The notes under the pieces were generated by a model. The model made no database searches and was not told where the DNA came from. It saw nothing but the letters and a program-made list of their open reading frames with translations. Positions 13,201 to 27,400 of a DNA stretch of 64,000 nucleotides are shown piece after piece (positions within the stretch are counted from its first letter, which is position 1; each line of letters begins with the position of its first letter). Both the position numbers and the translations under genes were made by a program. This stretch comes from Strigops habroptila (Eukaryota; Chordata; Aves; Psittaciformes; Psittacidae). The DNA lies in the NCBI RefSeq assembly GCF_004027225.2, contig NC_044277.2:40466305-40530304 (forward strand), given 5' to 3'.

Positions 13201-16200
13201 ATGTTTATTTCCAGAAACAAAAAAGGTACAGGAGCAGAGGCCTCTGTTTGATTCTGTCTACTTTCAAACAGTTCATTCTTGTCATTCTTTTATTGTCCAG
13301 ACTACACACAAAATTTAGAGTGTCACCTCTCTTATAGAAGAGTAGGTTTTTAATCTCTTCCTGTTCAATTCTTATAAGATGGTCCTGTATTTTCAGTATT
13401 AATAATGGAGGGAAGATTAATGACAAGAGGTGTTATGCATTGTTCTGAAAGGCATAAAGAAGAACATGTCATCATGATCCTTTGCATTCAGTAGAATTGA
13501 CTATAAAAGCCAGACCCTCATCTTCTTGGAACCAGGATCCATCCCTGCAATCATCTGAGACAATCTCTGAAACTCTCTTCTGAGATGACGTATATGTTGT
13601 GATTTCTGAAACAATACTGTGTGGGTCACTGCCATGCAGCCTGAGAAAGATACAGATTTTGCAGTGTTGTAGTAAGTATTTTAATCCTGTAACACTTGCT
13701 TGATTATTCCAGAAGGACATAATTTGCCTTAAAGTTTTCTTTATAACTTTTAGCCTCTTCCATATCAATTTTAACATCATAAATAATAAAGCTATCTTGT
13801 AGAGGACACATAATTTTGTCTGAATTATTGCTGACTGCTAACACAATAAATTTAATCTGAATGGTTTTAGAGACTTGCCTAACTTCATTAACTTAAGAGG
13901 TGGATTAAGCATCACGTGGCTTTAAACTGTACACATAAACACTCGGCAAAACTCAAGGTAAATACCATTCAAAATCTGGACTCAAAACTTCAGATTTAAA
14001 TGACTGAAGCGAGACACAGCTTCACACCTGAAAATATAGTGAGATGATTTTATCGTTTGTGTTGAAATAGTTAAGTTTTATTGCTAGAATTTTCTGGTTA
14101 AATTGTTATTGGCAATTCAAATGTGAATATTCTGGATGAAAACTAACTTGGCCAGAAGTGGGAGATCAAGACACATTCTATCTGGTTTGGAGCAAGGAGG
14201 TGAGCCTTGGCTTTCTACATGCCTAGCAAGAGTTTTGGCTACTAGATTAGAGAGCAATCTGTCACTCTCTGAATATTTGTTTATCTACTAGGGACTGGCT
14301 CCAAGAGGAAAGGCCAAAGCCTGAAGATGGGTTGTTTCTGTAAGCCTAACTATCAGCCCATTTGCCAGCCTCAGGCGCTGGAGCTCCCTCTCTCTCTTGT
14401 CTTCTCCTTTTATGTGTATATATGCATCCACATTCTATCTTTAGCAGTAATCAAGAGCCATCAAAACACATAGTTTCTACAAAACTTGTGTTCAAGAATG
14501 GGTTATTTGCAGATCTTGAGCTTTTCTGGCTTGAGGAAAATCTGTTATACAAAGACAGTGTCTTTGCCAGCTGACCACAGTTTCAGAGAATTTGTCTGCT
14601 GGTTGTGCAAAATACTTAGAGCCATAAAACACCTGTAAAAAGTGTTTACATTCTGGCTACCCATAAGCATATTTTAGGAGTGACATTGTTTTTAGTTATG
14701 ATACAGATTTCTTAAAAATAGCATTTCTGCATAAGAAGCTGGTTACTGGGCTTAGGCCCTCCAAGGTGACTATTTTTCAGGAGAGTTTCTGTCTGTGAGA
14801 TCCAAACGAGCCAAAGGAACATAATGTTGTCAGGAACATTACAGGCTGTATGGCCTGTCTCATGTTTTCTAAAGCTAATCAGCGATTTGTTTGTGTCATA
14901 TGAAATAAGCACTTCTATACATGTTTAAATGCCTTGTCCTTTAATAGCCTGTGTGGATAAACCCTAGATTGTTCCATTTTTAACAACCAGAGGTGGAAAA
15001 GGCCTGACTGGCCATTCTACTCTCTCATCTGGTAGAAAGCAGCAGTTTGTGCCACTTTGCGTGACAGAACAGGTAAGAAGCCACAGGCAGTAAAGACACA
15101 CTGGCATCTTCACTTAAAGCTGTTGAATGCTGTTGAAACAATGAAAGTAAAACCATTGGGTACTAAAATACTTTCTATTCTTGAAGTTTCAAAGGAACTT
15201 TGCATTTACTAAAAAAAACTTCAGTATGTAGAGCAATTAGCAACCTAAAGCAATTAGTAATCTTTTACTGCAATTGAAAAGTACTTTGGAAAATTAGCTG
15301 GTATGGGATTCTAATTTCTTCAAATAAAAAGGAACTGCCTTGGTAATTCATGAATAACGTGATATGAAATAATAGGCAGTTATACTAACTGTAAAAAAGG
15401 TGAAATCAGAAGAAAGGTGAAGACAACCCATTCACAGGGTATACTTCAATGTAATATCTAAGCCTTTGATGATTTTCTTTGTTCTCCTGCCAAAGTCTTA
15501 ATTTACACTCGATATTTCTGTTTGGTGCCGCTTGGTTGCACTAATGATACCTCATGAACCCTTTCTCCCTCTGTAAGTTTTGTTCGGCTTGAGTTGCTCT
15601 AGCAGTTTTCTGTGCTACACTTCTAGAGGTTTTCTTTTCCTTCCTCTCCTCCTTGTCTGTTAGAAATGAATTTTTCACCCCTCTTTTATCACAGCGCTGT
15701 TGCGTTTAACCCGTTGAGTACATATGAATGAAGATGCTAAAAACAGGAGGCAGGGGAGGTGGGAGGGGTAAGGTTTAGGGGCTATGTAAATAAAATTTGC
15801 TTTTCTCTATTTTCAGCTGCATCATTTATAAGCCTGATTCTTACTTCTGCCAGGCATCAGAAAAAGCCAACAAACAATTTTGAGCCTGAACCAAAGAAGA
15901 TTAAGATTTAGGTATCACTGGCATATACCAATGCAATTCTTACCTCCTGAAAATGAATCATCCTTCTTTTCTTGTCAAAAAGGTAAAGAAAAGGCTCTCC
16001 AGGAGCTTGAGTTCTTTAGGGAGAAGTCAATACTTATCCCACACAATCCACTGGGATCGTCCTAAAATGAAGGCACCAGGCTAATCTTAAAGCAGCCCTT
16101 ATTTATTCCCATAACACTTATCAATGGTATCAACATCATCTTGTGTCTCAGAGTTGAAGCTAGGTGGAAGTTTGGGTTGTGTTAGCTGATTCCCCATTCC

Positions 16201-19200
16201 CTCCCTGTACCACTGTGCCAGCTGCCAGCAGAACTGCACTTCCACTATTTGTAAATAATAGTTAGACTTAATTATTATTTATTTAGTTAGTTATTTGATT
16301 AGTTAAGAAAAAATAATAAATCTGTATTAGATGAGCTGGTCTGTAGACCAGATATATGTGTCTATTCTACAGGTATCTGAAGAATACTAGAATTTTTTCT
16401 TTAAAAGAGGAACACTGAAAGTTGTTCTTTAGCTCATGTTCAGCCACTCTCAGCATCCTCGTGTCTCCTCTAGGAGTCACAGCTGAAGCCTGCTCCAGAA
16501 AAGTGGGAAGTTATAGAACTTCCAGTTGAGGACCTTCGTAGGTCCTCAGTGCTGCCAGAGGGAGGCAGGACAACAGCTGAGCAGGGCAGATGGCTTCTTG
16601 TTATGACCTGCTGAATGCCTTAATTCCAGCCACTGAACTCCTTGCTACCGGTTAGCTCTTATCTGTACAACACCCCTCCTTTTTAGAGTATTAGGATCAG
16701 AAAACTCTCAACACCTGCCAAGTACCTCCCTGCAGTTGGCAGTTTTCAGGTGGCTGGTCTCTCCATACCTCTCCAAGAGCTTTCCTGTGGAAGATGCACA
16801 TATCTTGGGATAGGACACAGAGGCTGTCCTGGTGCTCAGGGTTTTATTGAGTTGGTTTCTCAAGGTGACAATGGAGATCTGTGCTCGTAATTTATTTTAA
16901 AATGTATCATGAACTTCTACCATCTACCAGCAAATAACAAATCACAAGTCTTATGCTGAATATTTAGTCTGCTATGATCAAAATAGGTGTACAAAAACTG
17001 TTTAGGAAGTATTACATATCCTTTCCTGCACCTCTTTTCTCCCTTTCTCTCCCTTGCTGGTGTTTGATGAGGATGAAATACATCATTTCCGAAGAGCTGC
17101 GTTCATACAGAGAGCTAACATTTCTGGATGCAGAGAGACAGGAGAACTTCGTTTCCTTGGCAACTGGAGCCAACAGAAAGTGTTCCAGCATCTGCTGTCT
17201 TTGCTGAGGTTCACTAGTACTGTAGCCTTTGGTCAACCAGGTAGTTAAAACAATTATGAACTAAAACTGCATTTTTAGATACTGTGCTCCCCTAAACCCA
17301 CCTGGCCTCCCTCCCAGCCTCTAGAATAAAATGACCTCTGCAAATGATCCTGTATTAAAGTATGCAGTGTTACAACTCACAGCTGAACTTCAAGGTCCAC
17401 CCTGTGCTACACATTTACCTTAAACCTAAAAAGTGTCATGGTCGTCTGGGAAACAATGTTGGCAACTAAGCAGCTTTCACTCAAAACCGTATGTGCTGGA
17501 GCAATGGAGCTGGGTCTGTGCTGCGGCGCGGTGAGCGAGTGCTGCACAGAGTCGTGCCGATGATTCAGTGTGGTTCATTCTTACCTCTGAGTCAGGGCTG
17601 AATTAATGCCCCACCGCATTATTATGGTTTTGAAACAGTGTGCTGATGGGGATAGCTCTTTACTTTAGCTTTTGGTAATAAAAAAGACAATGCTGAACCC
17701 TTCCAACCTGCCATTGTTAAATATCACATATTTCCCTCCTCCCATGTTCCTTATTCATTCAAAGAATTTCACTCGGATTGCAAAAGAAAACACTTTACAG
17801 GTACAAAATTCCAAATTTATAGATGTCCTTCCATTTAAATGTAGCAGTATTGTGTAGCTGATCTAGGAATGAGGCAGAGAGCCTGGGAAAAAAACCCAAA
17901 GGTTGCGTACATGCACATGAATTGTAGTACCTAGATATTGAAAGGCTGTATGTGGTACCTTTTTTGCCTTTGAGGGCTGGAATTCACAACTTAAATAATG
18001 TTCCTTCAATATAGATTTGCTACTTGGGTTTGTATTTTTAATTAAAAAAAGTACAGATGATTTCTGGTGTGTTTCCCAAAGTCCAGTGAGGTGAACACTG
18101 GCTCTACAGTATTACAGCGAAAAGAATCCTGAGAGCATTTGAGCCACAGGTTTGTAACACCAGTGCTGGAGGGAAGTTGCAGCTGTGCAGTGACACTGTG
18201 CTTTTATGCTGTCTTTCTTCCCTGAATCTTTCCTTGCTTCCCCATGAAAGAATGGGGCCTTTTGTCTAATGCGAACCCTCAGAAGGAACAGGCACTTTTG
18301 GCATAAGCATGTGGACAGTTTGGGTTAAGTCACCTGCAAATCCTTCCCTCATGACTTCAGGAGGCTCCCATCCCATTCCACAGGACTACTGGGAAGGGGC
18401 ACAGAAGCACTGAGCAGTTATGTGTTGAAGGAGAGGAAGATGGTGATGGAGAGTGGGTCTCCCTCTGCCCTTTTTAGTTTCAATATCATTGCAGGTGTTT
18501 TCAGTATCTGCAGTGAGACCAGTTACTGCTGATAGTCCAGATATTACAGTTTTCATCAAGCAAGTGAACACAAGAAAAGATTATTTTTAACCGTTTATAG
18601 GAATTTGACTTGACTATCAGAAGAAAAGGCATTTCTCTAAACAAGTGTTTGCTTTCTACTGAATTGTAAAAGGCCTACAGCAACTAAGAGCCAGAGCTGA
18701 GCCTCCAACATGGAACTCACACAGGCAGAAAGCACTAGGCAACTTAACCGTTGCCTCTAGCTCACCCTATAATTTGCAGTGTTGTGATCAAACTCTACCT
18801 CATTCCAGTCCCATGTAGTTGCAAAGCACATTCCATTAAGTCAGTGACTGTAGCTATGAGCACATCTTTCTTTTGTGCTAACTCCAAGATCACTGTAAAG
18901 TTTCAGTATGGAATTTAGCTAAAGAAAGAGTAGCTTACTGTCCAACCACTGGTGCTTGAAAAAGCTCTGAGCCTGCTATTAATCTTACAGAGTTTTTTAC
19001 ATCATCTGTGCTTTATATTTATGGAGCACGATAATAGACTTTTCTTCCCCATACAGAAGTTTCTGATCCACCTGTAGCAATTGCAGAGTGACAAAACAAT
19101 TACTCATAAGAGATAAATTATCAATGAATGCTAAAATACTGCTATCTTACAGATAAAATGTGGGGATGTCCACAGAAGACGTTAAGAAGTTGAAAATTGC

Positions 19201-20285
19201 AAGTAAAACTATGCATGAGAAGAGTAGTAGTAATTCCCTTCAGTACATCTGCAAGAGCCCATGGATTGCAGGGGATAAAACCAGGATTGGGATACATTTT
19301 ATGAAAGTATCTCACTTTATCTTCCAAAAAATTGTTTTGTCCCGGATCTGTGTTCCTTCCTTAAAATCTATTTGGCTCAGAGGTGTTTTTCTTATGTTTC
19401 CTATTTTGCATTTTTATCCATCTTCATTAAAGGTGAAACTTTTAGGCAGCTCTATAGAGATGATAGCAAGCAGATGATGATGATCTGGAGAAAGTAGTGG
19501 CTGCAGCAAAAGCCATCATCATATTTGCACAAGCCTCTGCCTCTATGGGAGGGGATTCTGTACCTTTTAAACTTCCTACATGACTTTTGACTCTACAGCT
19601 GATATCATTTCCTGTCTTGATTGCGGGTTTAGAAAAAAGAAAAAAAGTTTTAGAAGTAGAAATGCCTGTCCCAATTTGCCATTTAGAGGGATTTAAAGGT
19701 CTGTGTGCAAATTAAGAGATATCCTAAATACAGATTAATGCCTTAACAACCCCTGCTTGTTGGAGTATATTACGGATAAGCTGAAGGATGCAGTTTCTGC
19801 ACACGCCATCTCTCCATCCCTGGCTGCAGCTGGAGCCAAGGGAGAGTGGAGTTTCAGCAGTGCTAAAGGGAATTCTTGGCTTCTCACATGGTGTGGGAGA
19901 GCTTGAATAAACTAAGAACAGTTATCAAGGTGTGTCTGTCTGCTTTACCAAAGCCAGCTTCTGAATTTCCTCCAGCTTGCAGGTGCAAATGAACAGGGGC
20001 ACAGCCACCCAGCAGGAAGTGATTTGGATGCACAATTGTGGACATGAAAGAGCTGATGGACCAGGCAAGACTTCTAAACTGAAAATTCCTGTTCCATTCA
20101 GCATCTACTAGTGTGTAAAAGCCTATGGGATTCAGTAAGGCCGAGGGGATCATTGCTTCAGGCCTGGGAGTACAGGGGCAACAGGGAAAGGCAGCTTGGA
20201 AAAGTGTATTAAAAATAAGCATTCATTCATTGCAGAACTTATTTCTTGTCTTTCTTTTAATTTATCTGCCTCTCAGTGTTTAGAC
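10280..20285. other. Intergenic DNA upstream of OPRK1, no gene recognised
   Basis: About 10 kb with no recognised coding exon or repeat family. Open frames are 60-110 codons, as expected by chance in AT-rich DNA. A low-complexity TTAG/TTAT-rich stretch lies at 16255-16320, and a 9-bp stem with a 4-base loop at 16527-16548. Distal regulatory elements of OPRK1 could lie here but cannot be told from single-sequence reading. Confidence 0.5.
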
Positions 20286-20289
20286 AGAA

Positions 20290-20640
20290 GTCATGTGAGC
20301 ATCTGAGCTGCAGGGACAGAGACAGAGGAGAACGTGTGCATCAGTGCAGAGTGATGCTGGAGCCCTGGCAGAGTGAGAGGGAGGCAGAGGGAGCCTGAGA
20401 GGGAAAAGGAGAAGTGGTGGGAGCTGGAACAGCAGCAGCTGCTACTACCACGTTGCAGATCATGCCCGAGAATCTGCTCTGCTGCCAGCACGCCTCTCCG
20501 AAGGTGCAGGTGCCTCAGGTTCCAAAGTCCTAGAAGGTCAGTGATACTTCCAGGAGCCAAGTGGATCTGCTTTATTTTTCCTTTTACTGCAAAGAACATC
20601 TGTTTGAGGACTCCGCTCCTTTTCCTGGACTGAAAGAGGT
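20290..20640 (+). other. OPRK1: Candidate 5' noncoding exon / promoter-proximal region of OPRK1
   Basis: The first coding exon starts at a splice acceptor, so at least one upstream noncoding exon is required. This block, about 0.5 kb upstream, is GC-richer and purine-rich (GAGAGGGAGGCAGAGGGAGC-like) compared with its surroundings, and contains possible donors AAG|GTCAGT (GT at 20537-20538) and GAG|GTATTT (GT at 20639-20640). Two short upstream ORFs fall inside it: 20354-20398 (14 codons) and 20462-20533 (23 codons). In rodents, Oprk1 uses a noncoding first exon and more than one promoter. The assignment here is inference from position and composition; no TATA box was identified. Confidence 0.4.
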
Positions 20641-21120
20641 ATTTTGTGTCATTATTGTGTCTCTTCTTTGAAAGCAGGTATCAGGAAAAAAATAACTCAG
20701 GGTAGGATGTCAAAGCAGATGTGCAGAGAGGTGGTGGGTTTCTCTCTCCCTGCCTTTGTAGAAGAGCTTAGGCAGTAAGGAGCCCCTGTCATTAGGATAC
20801 AGTTTGACTTAAAATATGGAGGATGGGAAAGACAGGGTTAAAGTGTGGGGGTGGATCTGAGCTGTTTACCATCTGATTTGTTTCTCTGTGTAACCTCTGA
20901 AAGTGGAGGAAAACTTTCCCTGTGCACCTCTGGGAGCAGCACTTGCCCATTACACAGCAGATGTAAAACTTGTAATTATTTAAGACAAATGTGGCTTGCT
21001 CAAATCTGTTTGGCAAATTACAGTTCCCATCCCAGCAGAGCTCCCCTTAACACACAAGTTTGAGATGCCTGGTGGCTGTGATAGCACTTTTGTTTCTTTC
21101 CCTCTCTTCCCTCCCTCCAG

Positions 21121-21172
21121 GGTACTCACCTCCTGTCGTCTGCACTCTGCTCCCGGTCTCCCTCCTGCCCCT
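21121..21172 (+). other. OPRK1: OPRK1 5' UTR segment in first coding exon
   Basis: A long pyrimidine tract (about 21089-21118) ends in CAG at 21118-21120, a strong splice acceptor, leaving 52 untranslated bases before the ATG at 21173. The ATG has C at -3 and G at +4, so its Kozak context is only moderate. The reading frame is open upstream of the ATG and across the acceptor, so the start is chosen by similarity of the N-terminus to KOR (MxxPxQIFRxE), not by an upstream stop. Confidence 0.7.
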
Positions 21173-21432
21173 ATGGGTGCTCCGGTGCAGATTTTCCGGG
21201 AAGAGCTGGGCTCCACCTGCTCCCCGGGGCCCTGTCGTCCCCCCAGCACCAGCAGCAGCTGGCTCCTGGGCTGGGTGGACTATGACAGCAATGTTACTGG
21301 GGCCTTTGGGGATGCCCAGCACAACCACACCAGCATCTCCCCTGCCATCCCCATCATCATCACTGCTGTCTACTCGGTGGTCTTCGTTGTCGGCTTGGTG
21401 GGAAACTCTCTGGTCATGTTTGTCATCATAAG
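21173..21432 (+). CDS. OPRK1: OPRK1 coding exon 1 (N-terminus and TM1)
   Basis: Encodes residues 1-86 and two bases of codon 87. The extracellular N-terminus (1-57) is Ser/Pro/Cys-containing, with NVT at 40-42 and NHT at 51-53; TM1 runs about 58-86 and includes the [19 protein letters not shown] stretch typical of opioid receptors. The donor AG|GTAAGG at 21433 matches consensus well. The exon is GC-rich compared with its surroundings, which also produces a long meaningless open frame on the opposite strand. Confidence 0.95.
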
Positions 21433-24400
21433 GTAAGGGGCTTTGGAGTACCTGTTGGAAGAGGTGCAAATGGCTTCCCCTAAATTTGGCAGGGTGAGGG
21501 AGGGGGTTATTTATGGAAGCTCTTCGGGTGTGCATACATGAGGAGCTGGGAAAAAACAACTGGAATGACCCAAACCGTTTCAGTTACCGTGGGCTTGCCT
21601 GGACATGCAGTTAGAGACAGGAGAAAGAAGCTGGTTAAAAGTGATCAATCCTGCAGCCTGCGGGAAGGCGCTTCGTGCCCCGGAGCTGCGTTCAACGGGT
21701 GCCCTCTAGGGATGAGAGACTGCTGCATGCGAGGGAAAGCTCCGGTGGAAGAACGAAACTTCTGCAAGGCAGTTTTTTTCCCCTCTGAGGAAACCCTGAA
21801 GAACGGCTTATGTGTCTGTGTCGATACATTGCTGCCTTGTCACCTAGTGGCTTGCTTAAAAAGATGGGGAAAAAAGGAAACGATAAAGACAGGTGGAAAT
21901 GCATAATGTAAAGCAAGGGATGTTTTTTCTCTGCCTAGTGGTGTTTAATTTCAGTTGTTGTTGGATTGAAGAAAGCAAAGCAGATGCTGAAATACCTTTG
22001 TTATTGTTTTTCAGGAAACTGGAAAAAGCTGTGTATCTGTGTTAGTTTTTCATATTTAACCACTTAATGAAATGCACCAGTACTTACTCTTGCACTTACA
22101 CTTGTGTATTGGCGTGTATTTTATCTTGCACTATGATTTCTTCCTCCTTTTGTCCTTTCCATTTGCAATTTATAAAGACGTTTGGACAGTGCACATCAGC
22201 AGGGTGATAATGAGCAACAAAGGGGACTGAAATCATGCAACCTTTTGGACTCTTGTTTCACAGTGCATTTGAATCCTGCAAAAAGTTCAGTAAAAAAAAA
22301 AACAACTGTGGAGTATTAATGGCTCAAGTGAAATCAGCTTGCACACAGAAAGCAAAATTGAGGTATTGGAAGGTATCTTGTTAGTAAAGCATGCATGGTA
22401 ATGGTCAAGCAATTGCAGGATGGTGAAAGAAGTGTCGGACTTGATACAGGAGGAAGTTACCTAGAAGCAGTGAAGTTGTTGATGAGGTCCTTTACGAAAC
22501 GTGAGTTATAACCAGGTGAATACTCTTGAATAATAGAAATAAAATCCCCTTTAACAGAGGATGCCCATGGTCAATTTGGAGAAACTGGTTTGCTCCAGCT
22601 TTGCGATGCTGTAATTTTTATACCCATGCATGCCCTTTTGCCCTTCATTCAGAGTAGAGATTTTATTTCTTTTTGTATTTCTCTTGCAAGAAGAGAGGCT
22701 CCATACTTGACATACACAGCTGCAAGGGCAGAGATTTTCTAAGCCATCGGTCACTAACAACGAAAATCGATTAACTGGCCCAGGAAGTGAAATAATTTCA
22801 AACTTAGCCAGAGCCCTATAAGTTAGCATGTATAGATTATACTGGTGCATATTTATTTCCCTTTTTTTCTCCTGTTACCCTTTTAAGATTATTTTTATGA
22901 GGGTCTAGCTGTGGCTCAGTCTCCTACTAGTTCCTACATTAGCCTTTTGCTTCAGTTTCCTCTTGATTACTTGACCAAACAGTAAATATGACAAAATACC
23001 TGTTGGTATTTTTTTCCTTTTTTTCCCAGCATCCGCCTCTCCTGGGTTTTCTCTGTGAAAAATACTTTAACCACTGCTAGATTCATTAGCTGAAGTGCAT
23101 GTATACACAAACCTAGCTTCAAGCGTTTCTTATGATTTTGAAATGTTCATTGAAGAGGTGTATTTTCTTCATCTTTGTCCTAACCTCTCATCTCCTCCTC
23201 TCTTTCCTTCACACCCACGCTCTGCATGATTGCATCTCAAGATGGAATTTTATGACCCATGGAAAAATGCAGCCAGTAGTGATGGCCCTTTGTGTGGAAA
23301 GCCAAGGTCTGTAGGAAGTTTGTGAAAGAAAGTGGCAAGGGACAGGGGGATTGTGTCCCCCAGCCATCCCACCTTGCTTCTCCTCCAGCTGCCACAACTC
23401 TAAAGGAGGATGGGCACAGTCTGTGGCTCTTCTTTACCCTCCAGCTAAGCACAGGGTTTGTGTGAGGCCCCTCACCGTTTCTCATCTCTCTGAATTCCAG
23501 ATCTGCTCTTCTCCTCCTAACCCCCTCTGGACTGGCAGGCAACACAAGCACGGCCCCTCCTCCCTTTGCTTTTTTAAACATCTAGCATTGTTAGTATAGT
23601 TCAGTTGTGAGGGACCTACAGTGACCGTCTAGTCCAACTGCCTGACCGCTTCAGGGCTGACACTGAGTCACCTTTTGAGTTACACATGTTCTGAGACTTT
23701 CAGTGAAACTGTTGAAGTGTCAATGTTTTGGTAGATTCAGGAAACTCCGAATAGTCTTGAGATGCCTCAGAAACAGGCTCAAAGTTACCCATAAGCTGTG
23801 GCATAAGTGGGCTTTGGCCAATTCCTTGCTTTAATCCCCTCCCAGGGGTGATCTTACAACTTCTCCACAAGAGCTACTAAAGATGATCATGGAGATCAGC
23901 GAGTCAGCGTCTCAACAGCCTGTGCATAGAGTGCTGTGTGTCCAAAATCTCCTTCAGGTGTGGTGGGGTGTGTTTCTGCTTAGAGGGAAAACCCTCTCAG
24001 AGTTCCCGCAGAGGGAAAAATAACAGGAGAATGGCACCTCCATCACATGTGCAAGCTCCTGAAAGAAAAATAGCTGAGTTTAATACAGCTCTTGTAAATA
24101 GACATGCATGCTGAAGGCTGAGTGGGAGTGGTACTTTAATATGGTGGTGGCAGTATGGCCTCATAAACCATGTTTCAGGGGACCTGGATTCTTCTCCTGA
24201 TTTTAATAACAGGCTTCAACAGTTTTTCGTGTCCTGACAAGGTCTCTTCGTGGCCCTGTGACTTGGTTTCATCATATGTAAAATGGAGATACTGGTACTC
24301 ACTTTCTTTAAACCCATTGTTAGATTTGAAAGCCAAAGCCCAATCATTAAAAATCCTAACAGAGCAAGACCAGGGCTATTCTAAGCACCCCAGACTCCTC

Positions 24401-27400
24401 AGGCACGTTGAGACTGGTTATTTTTAATGTTCAGAAAGACCTCTGTGTGGAGTGCATAGTGCAACCTGCACTCTTTGCAGTCAGCTCTCGTGGTGTGGTG
24501 TCTGCAGGAACCCTCCCCATGTTCGCATCACCTGAGAGGCACGTGCACCAGCCCCAGGGGCTCTGCTGTCAGGCCAGCAGCCAGCCGGGTGGGCTGGCAG
24601 TGCCTGTCTCTCACTGAGCCATGGCACACGGGATGGAGTGCTCTCTCCGGCTGCTGCTTTCCCTGGGGAGCTGGTAAGAGAGAAAGAAGGCATCTCATCG
24701 TCTCTTGCACTGGTGGGAAATGCAGACAATGTGGGAAACACAGTTCTCCAATAGAGGAGGAGAGCAGGCATGAAATGGATTTCTAGAAACCAGGTGAACT
24801 TATTTGACTCACTTGAGTAACATTATACAGCTATGTGTGTCTTGGCATGATAAGAACCTGTGCCAACCCCAAGCCTTTTCTTTTGAGATTATCTTACCTC
24901 TGAGGTCTTAGAAGATAGTTCTGCAGGTGAAGTACCTGGCTGAAGTTGCTAAATTAAAATTACTTGTTCTCAGAAGAAAAAAGTATTTTTCCTCTCTTCC
25001 TCCTCCCCCATGACTTTATTTCTCTAAAATTTAGTGCTGGTTTTAAAGAAAACTATACTTGTGACAGCTGGAGGGGAAGAAATCTCTCCTGACTACAGTT
25101 ACAGCTTTAACTATGGATTTGCCCTTATCAAAACCATAAACATACTCTAGTAAAAACTCTGGAAGCTGCTGTCTCTTACTGACTCCAGATTCATTTATTC
25201 TACATATGTGCCATACCCTTATTGTTCATGAAGTCATTTACTGAGAGCAGCTGCTGTCACCATGATTGTAAATAGCCAATCCTGTATTTCTTTTAAAATG
25301 ATCTTTCAAGTTTCCAGTGAACTGAATAATTTTCTACATTCAAAAACGATTTTAACAAGCGGCTGTGTCACAGATATGTAGATTGATTCCTAAGGGAAAA
25401 GAGAAAGCTTCCATTCCTCTGCTTAGTTTAATGTTGAAGAAAAAATATAACCAGTAACATTTTTGTTCTTATATTCATTGAACCGAGTGGCATCGTATGT
25501 AGCAGGAAGAGTCTATTAAAACATGTCATATAAAATTATCTCCTTTCTAGATTGTTTTTAAATCTTCTCCATAATTTATTCCCAGCAAGAATGAATATAT
25601 AAAAAAGTTATATACAAAAAAGAAATTGATTCAATATTTTGGTTTAAATCAATAACAGATTTTGATTACATTAAAAGATTACTTGTTAATTTGCTTTAAA
25701 TCATTGTTCTAATTGTATTCAATTGTATTTGAAAAGAATATTGTTCTGAAATGAAAAATGAAGATCCAGAAGAGTCAAACTAGCTGGATTACCTGTCCTC
25801 TATTACTTGCAGTTGTTACGATTTCATTCTTTTATGAAATCAAGGGTTGGGTTTCTAAAAGCAAAGGCCAAGCTGTACTACACTTTGTGAAGTTTATGTC
25901 TTTTCCCCTTTTTTTACCAGATCAAACAATTGACACCTTTTTATTATCAGTAGAGTGGTATCAAATGGATTAATAATAATTCATCACAGAACCTCAAAGA
26001 GGATCTGGCCTTACCTTTCTGCTTGGAGGTAATTTTGGTAGGTTCTGCAGTGTTTGGTCAAACTTGGCATGATTTTCATCACAAGTTTAAAGACTGATCA
26101 TTACCAACAGCTTTTACAGATTGCACAAAAACCAGTGTAACAGGAAACACTGACAAGGGCAAATTTATGAAACAATATTGGTAGTTTGACAAGCACAGCA
26201 CATTTAAACACAATGGAAATGTTTCTAACACTTCTAATACTCTGTTAGACAATAAGTAAGGGGGACCTGGGGTTAAAAAGCTGACAAGAAACCCAACATG
26301 AGTTCCCAAATACATTGCTGTGTTAAGAAGAGCTGATACTGAAAAAACAGAGCGAGCAGAGGAAAAGCTTGGAAGGAATATTTACTAGAGACGGTATTAG
26401 AGAGGATATAGCTTTTAGTGAATAATCTGTTTAACTTCTGAAAAGTAATTTGGTATCCATGCAGACACTTCTGCTGGGCTAGCAGCCACGTAGCCATTTA
26501 TTTCAGAGAAAGGCATAACCAGAATCCCTGTCTGGAAGCAAAACAAATTAGAGGGAGTCCCTCTGAACTGGCTGAAAATGAAAACTTACAAGAAATTTCC
26601 AGTTTGGCTGTTGGCAAGGCAGAAGGCTTGAGATTGCTTGTCCTCAGCCAGGAGAGTAGTGGGGAAGCTTACACTTCTGGGAGGAGTGGGGAGTCTTAAT
26701 TTCATTTTTCCCGAGAGAGGATTTTGAATTTGCTGAAAAGGTATTGTGGCAAGAAATACTTAACTTGATGATTTGGATAGGCTGGGAAGCACTAAGAGCA
26801 AGGGAGGATAATCTTCCTGGATGCCTACTCTCACTGTCTATTCAAACTGCGATTAGTTTGTCCCTTAAGTTAAATTTTCTGAAACAGATGGGTTCCCAAG
26901 GGAAGTTTTGATTTCAGTTATATATTGCTGTCTAAAGACAAAGCATCCAGGAGAACTTTGATAAACCCTACTTCTGGGAAGTTTACTTCATATCTCTATT
27001 TTGGTTCTTCCATTTGTAAAAATTATATAATTCTTGCAAAGTATGGACTCTGTGCTCTTCTCCTTAGGGAAGACTTTGTGCTTTGTTTATTGTTAAAGTG
27101 CACAATAGGAGAATATTTTTACCATGGAAACTACCAGCTGTGCTGTTCAGTTGACTGTGTCTTAAAGTTTCCTGCATTTCACTTGAATCATCTCCTTTGG
27201 GAATGTGTGTGTTCAGTTGGTCTGTGCTCTGGGCTTCTCTGAAGCAGGTGAGGAAAACAAATGAATGTGTAAAGTCCAGAGAAAGCCTCCCAGCTGCCTC
27301 CTAAGAGGGACTGATGACTTTTCCCTGAGCTAGCTCACTACTGATATATGCATTTGTTGTCTCACTGCATAATCCTATACCTGTTATAGAGGGAGGTCCC

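Noticed and set aside
16527..16548. 9-bp stem with 4-base loop (TGAGGACCT / AGGTCCTCA)
   Set aside because: Stems of this size are expected by chance once or twice in 64 kb.
21047..21559. 170-codon antisense open frame across OPRK1 coding exon 1
   Set aside because: It mirrors the GC-rich codons of the receptor exon and runs across its splice junctions; no independent coding signal.
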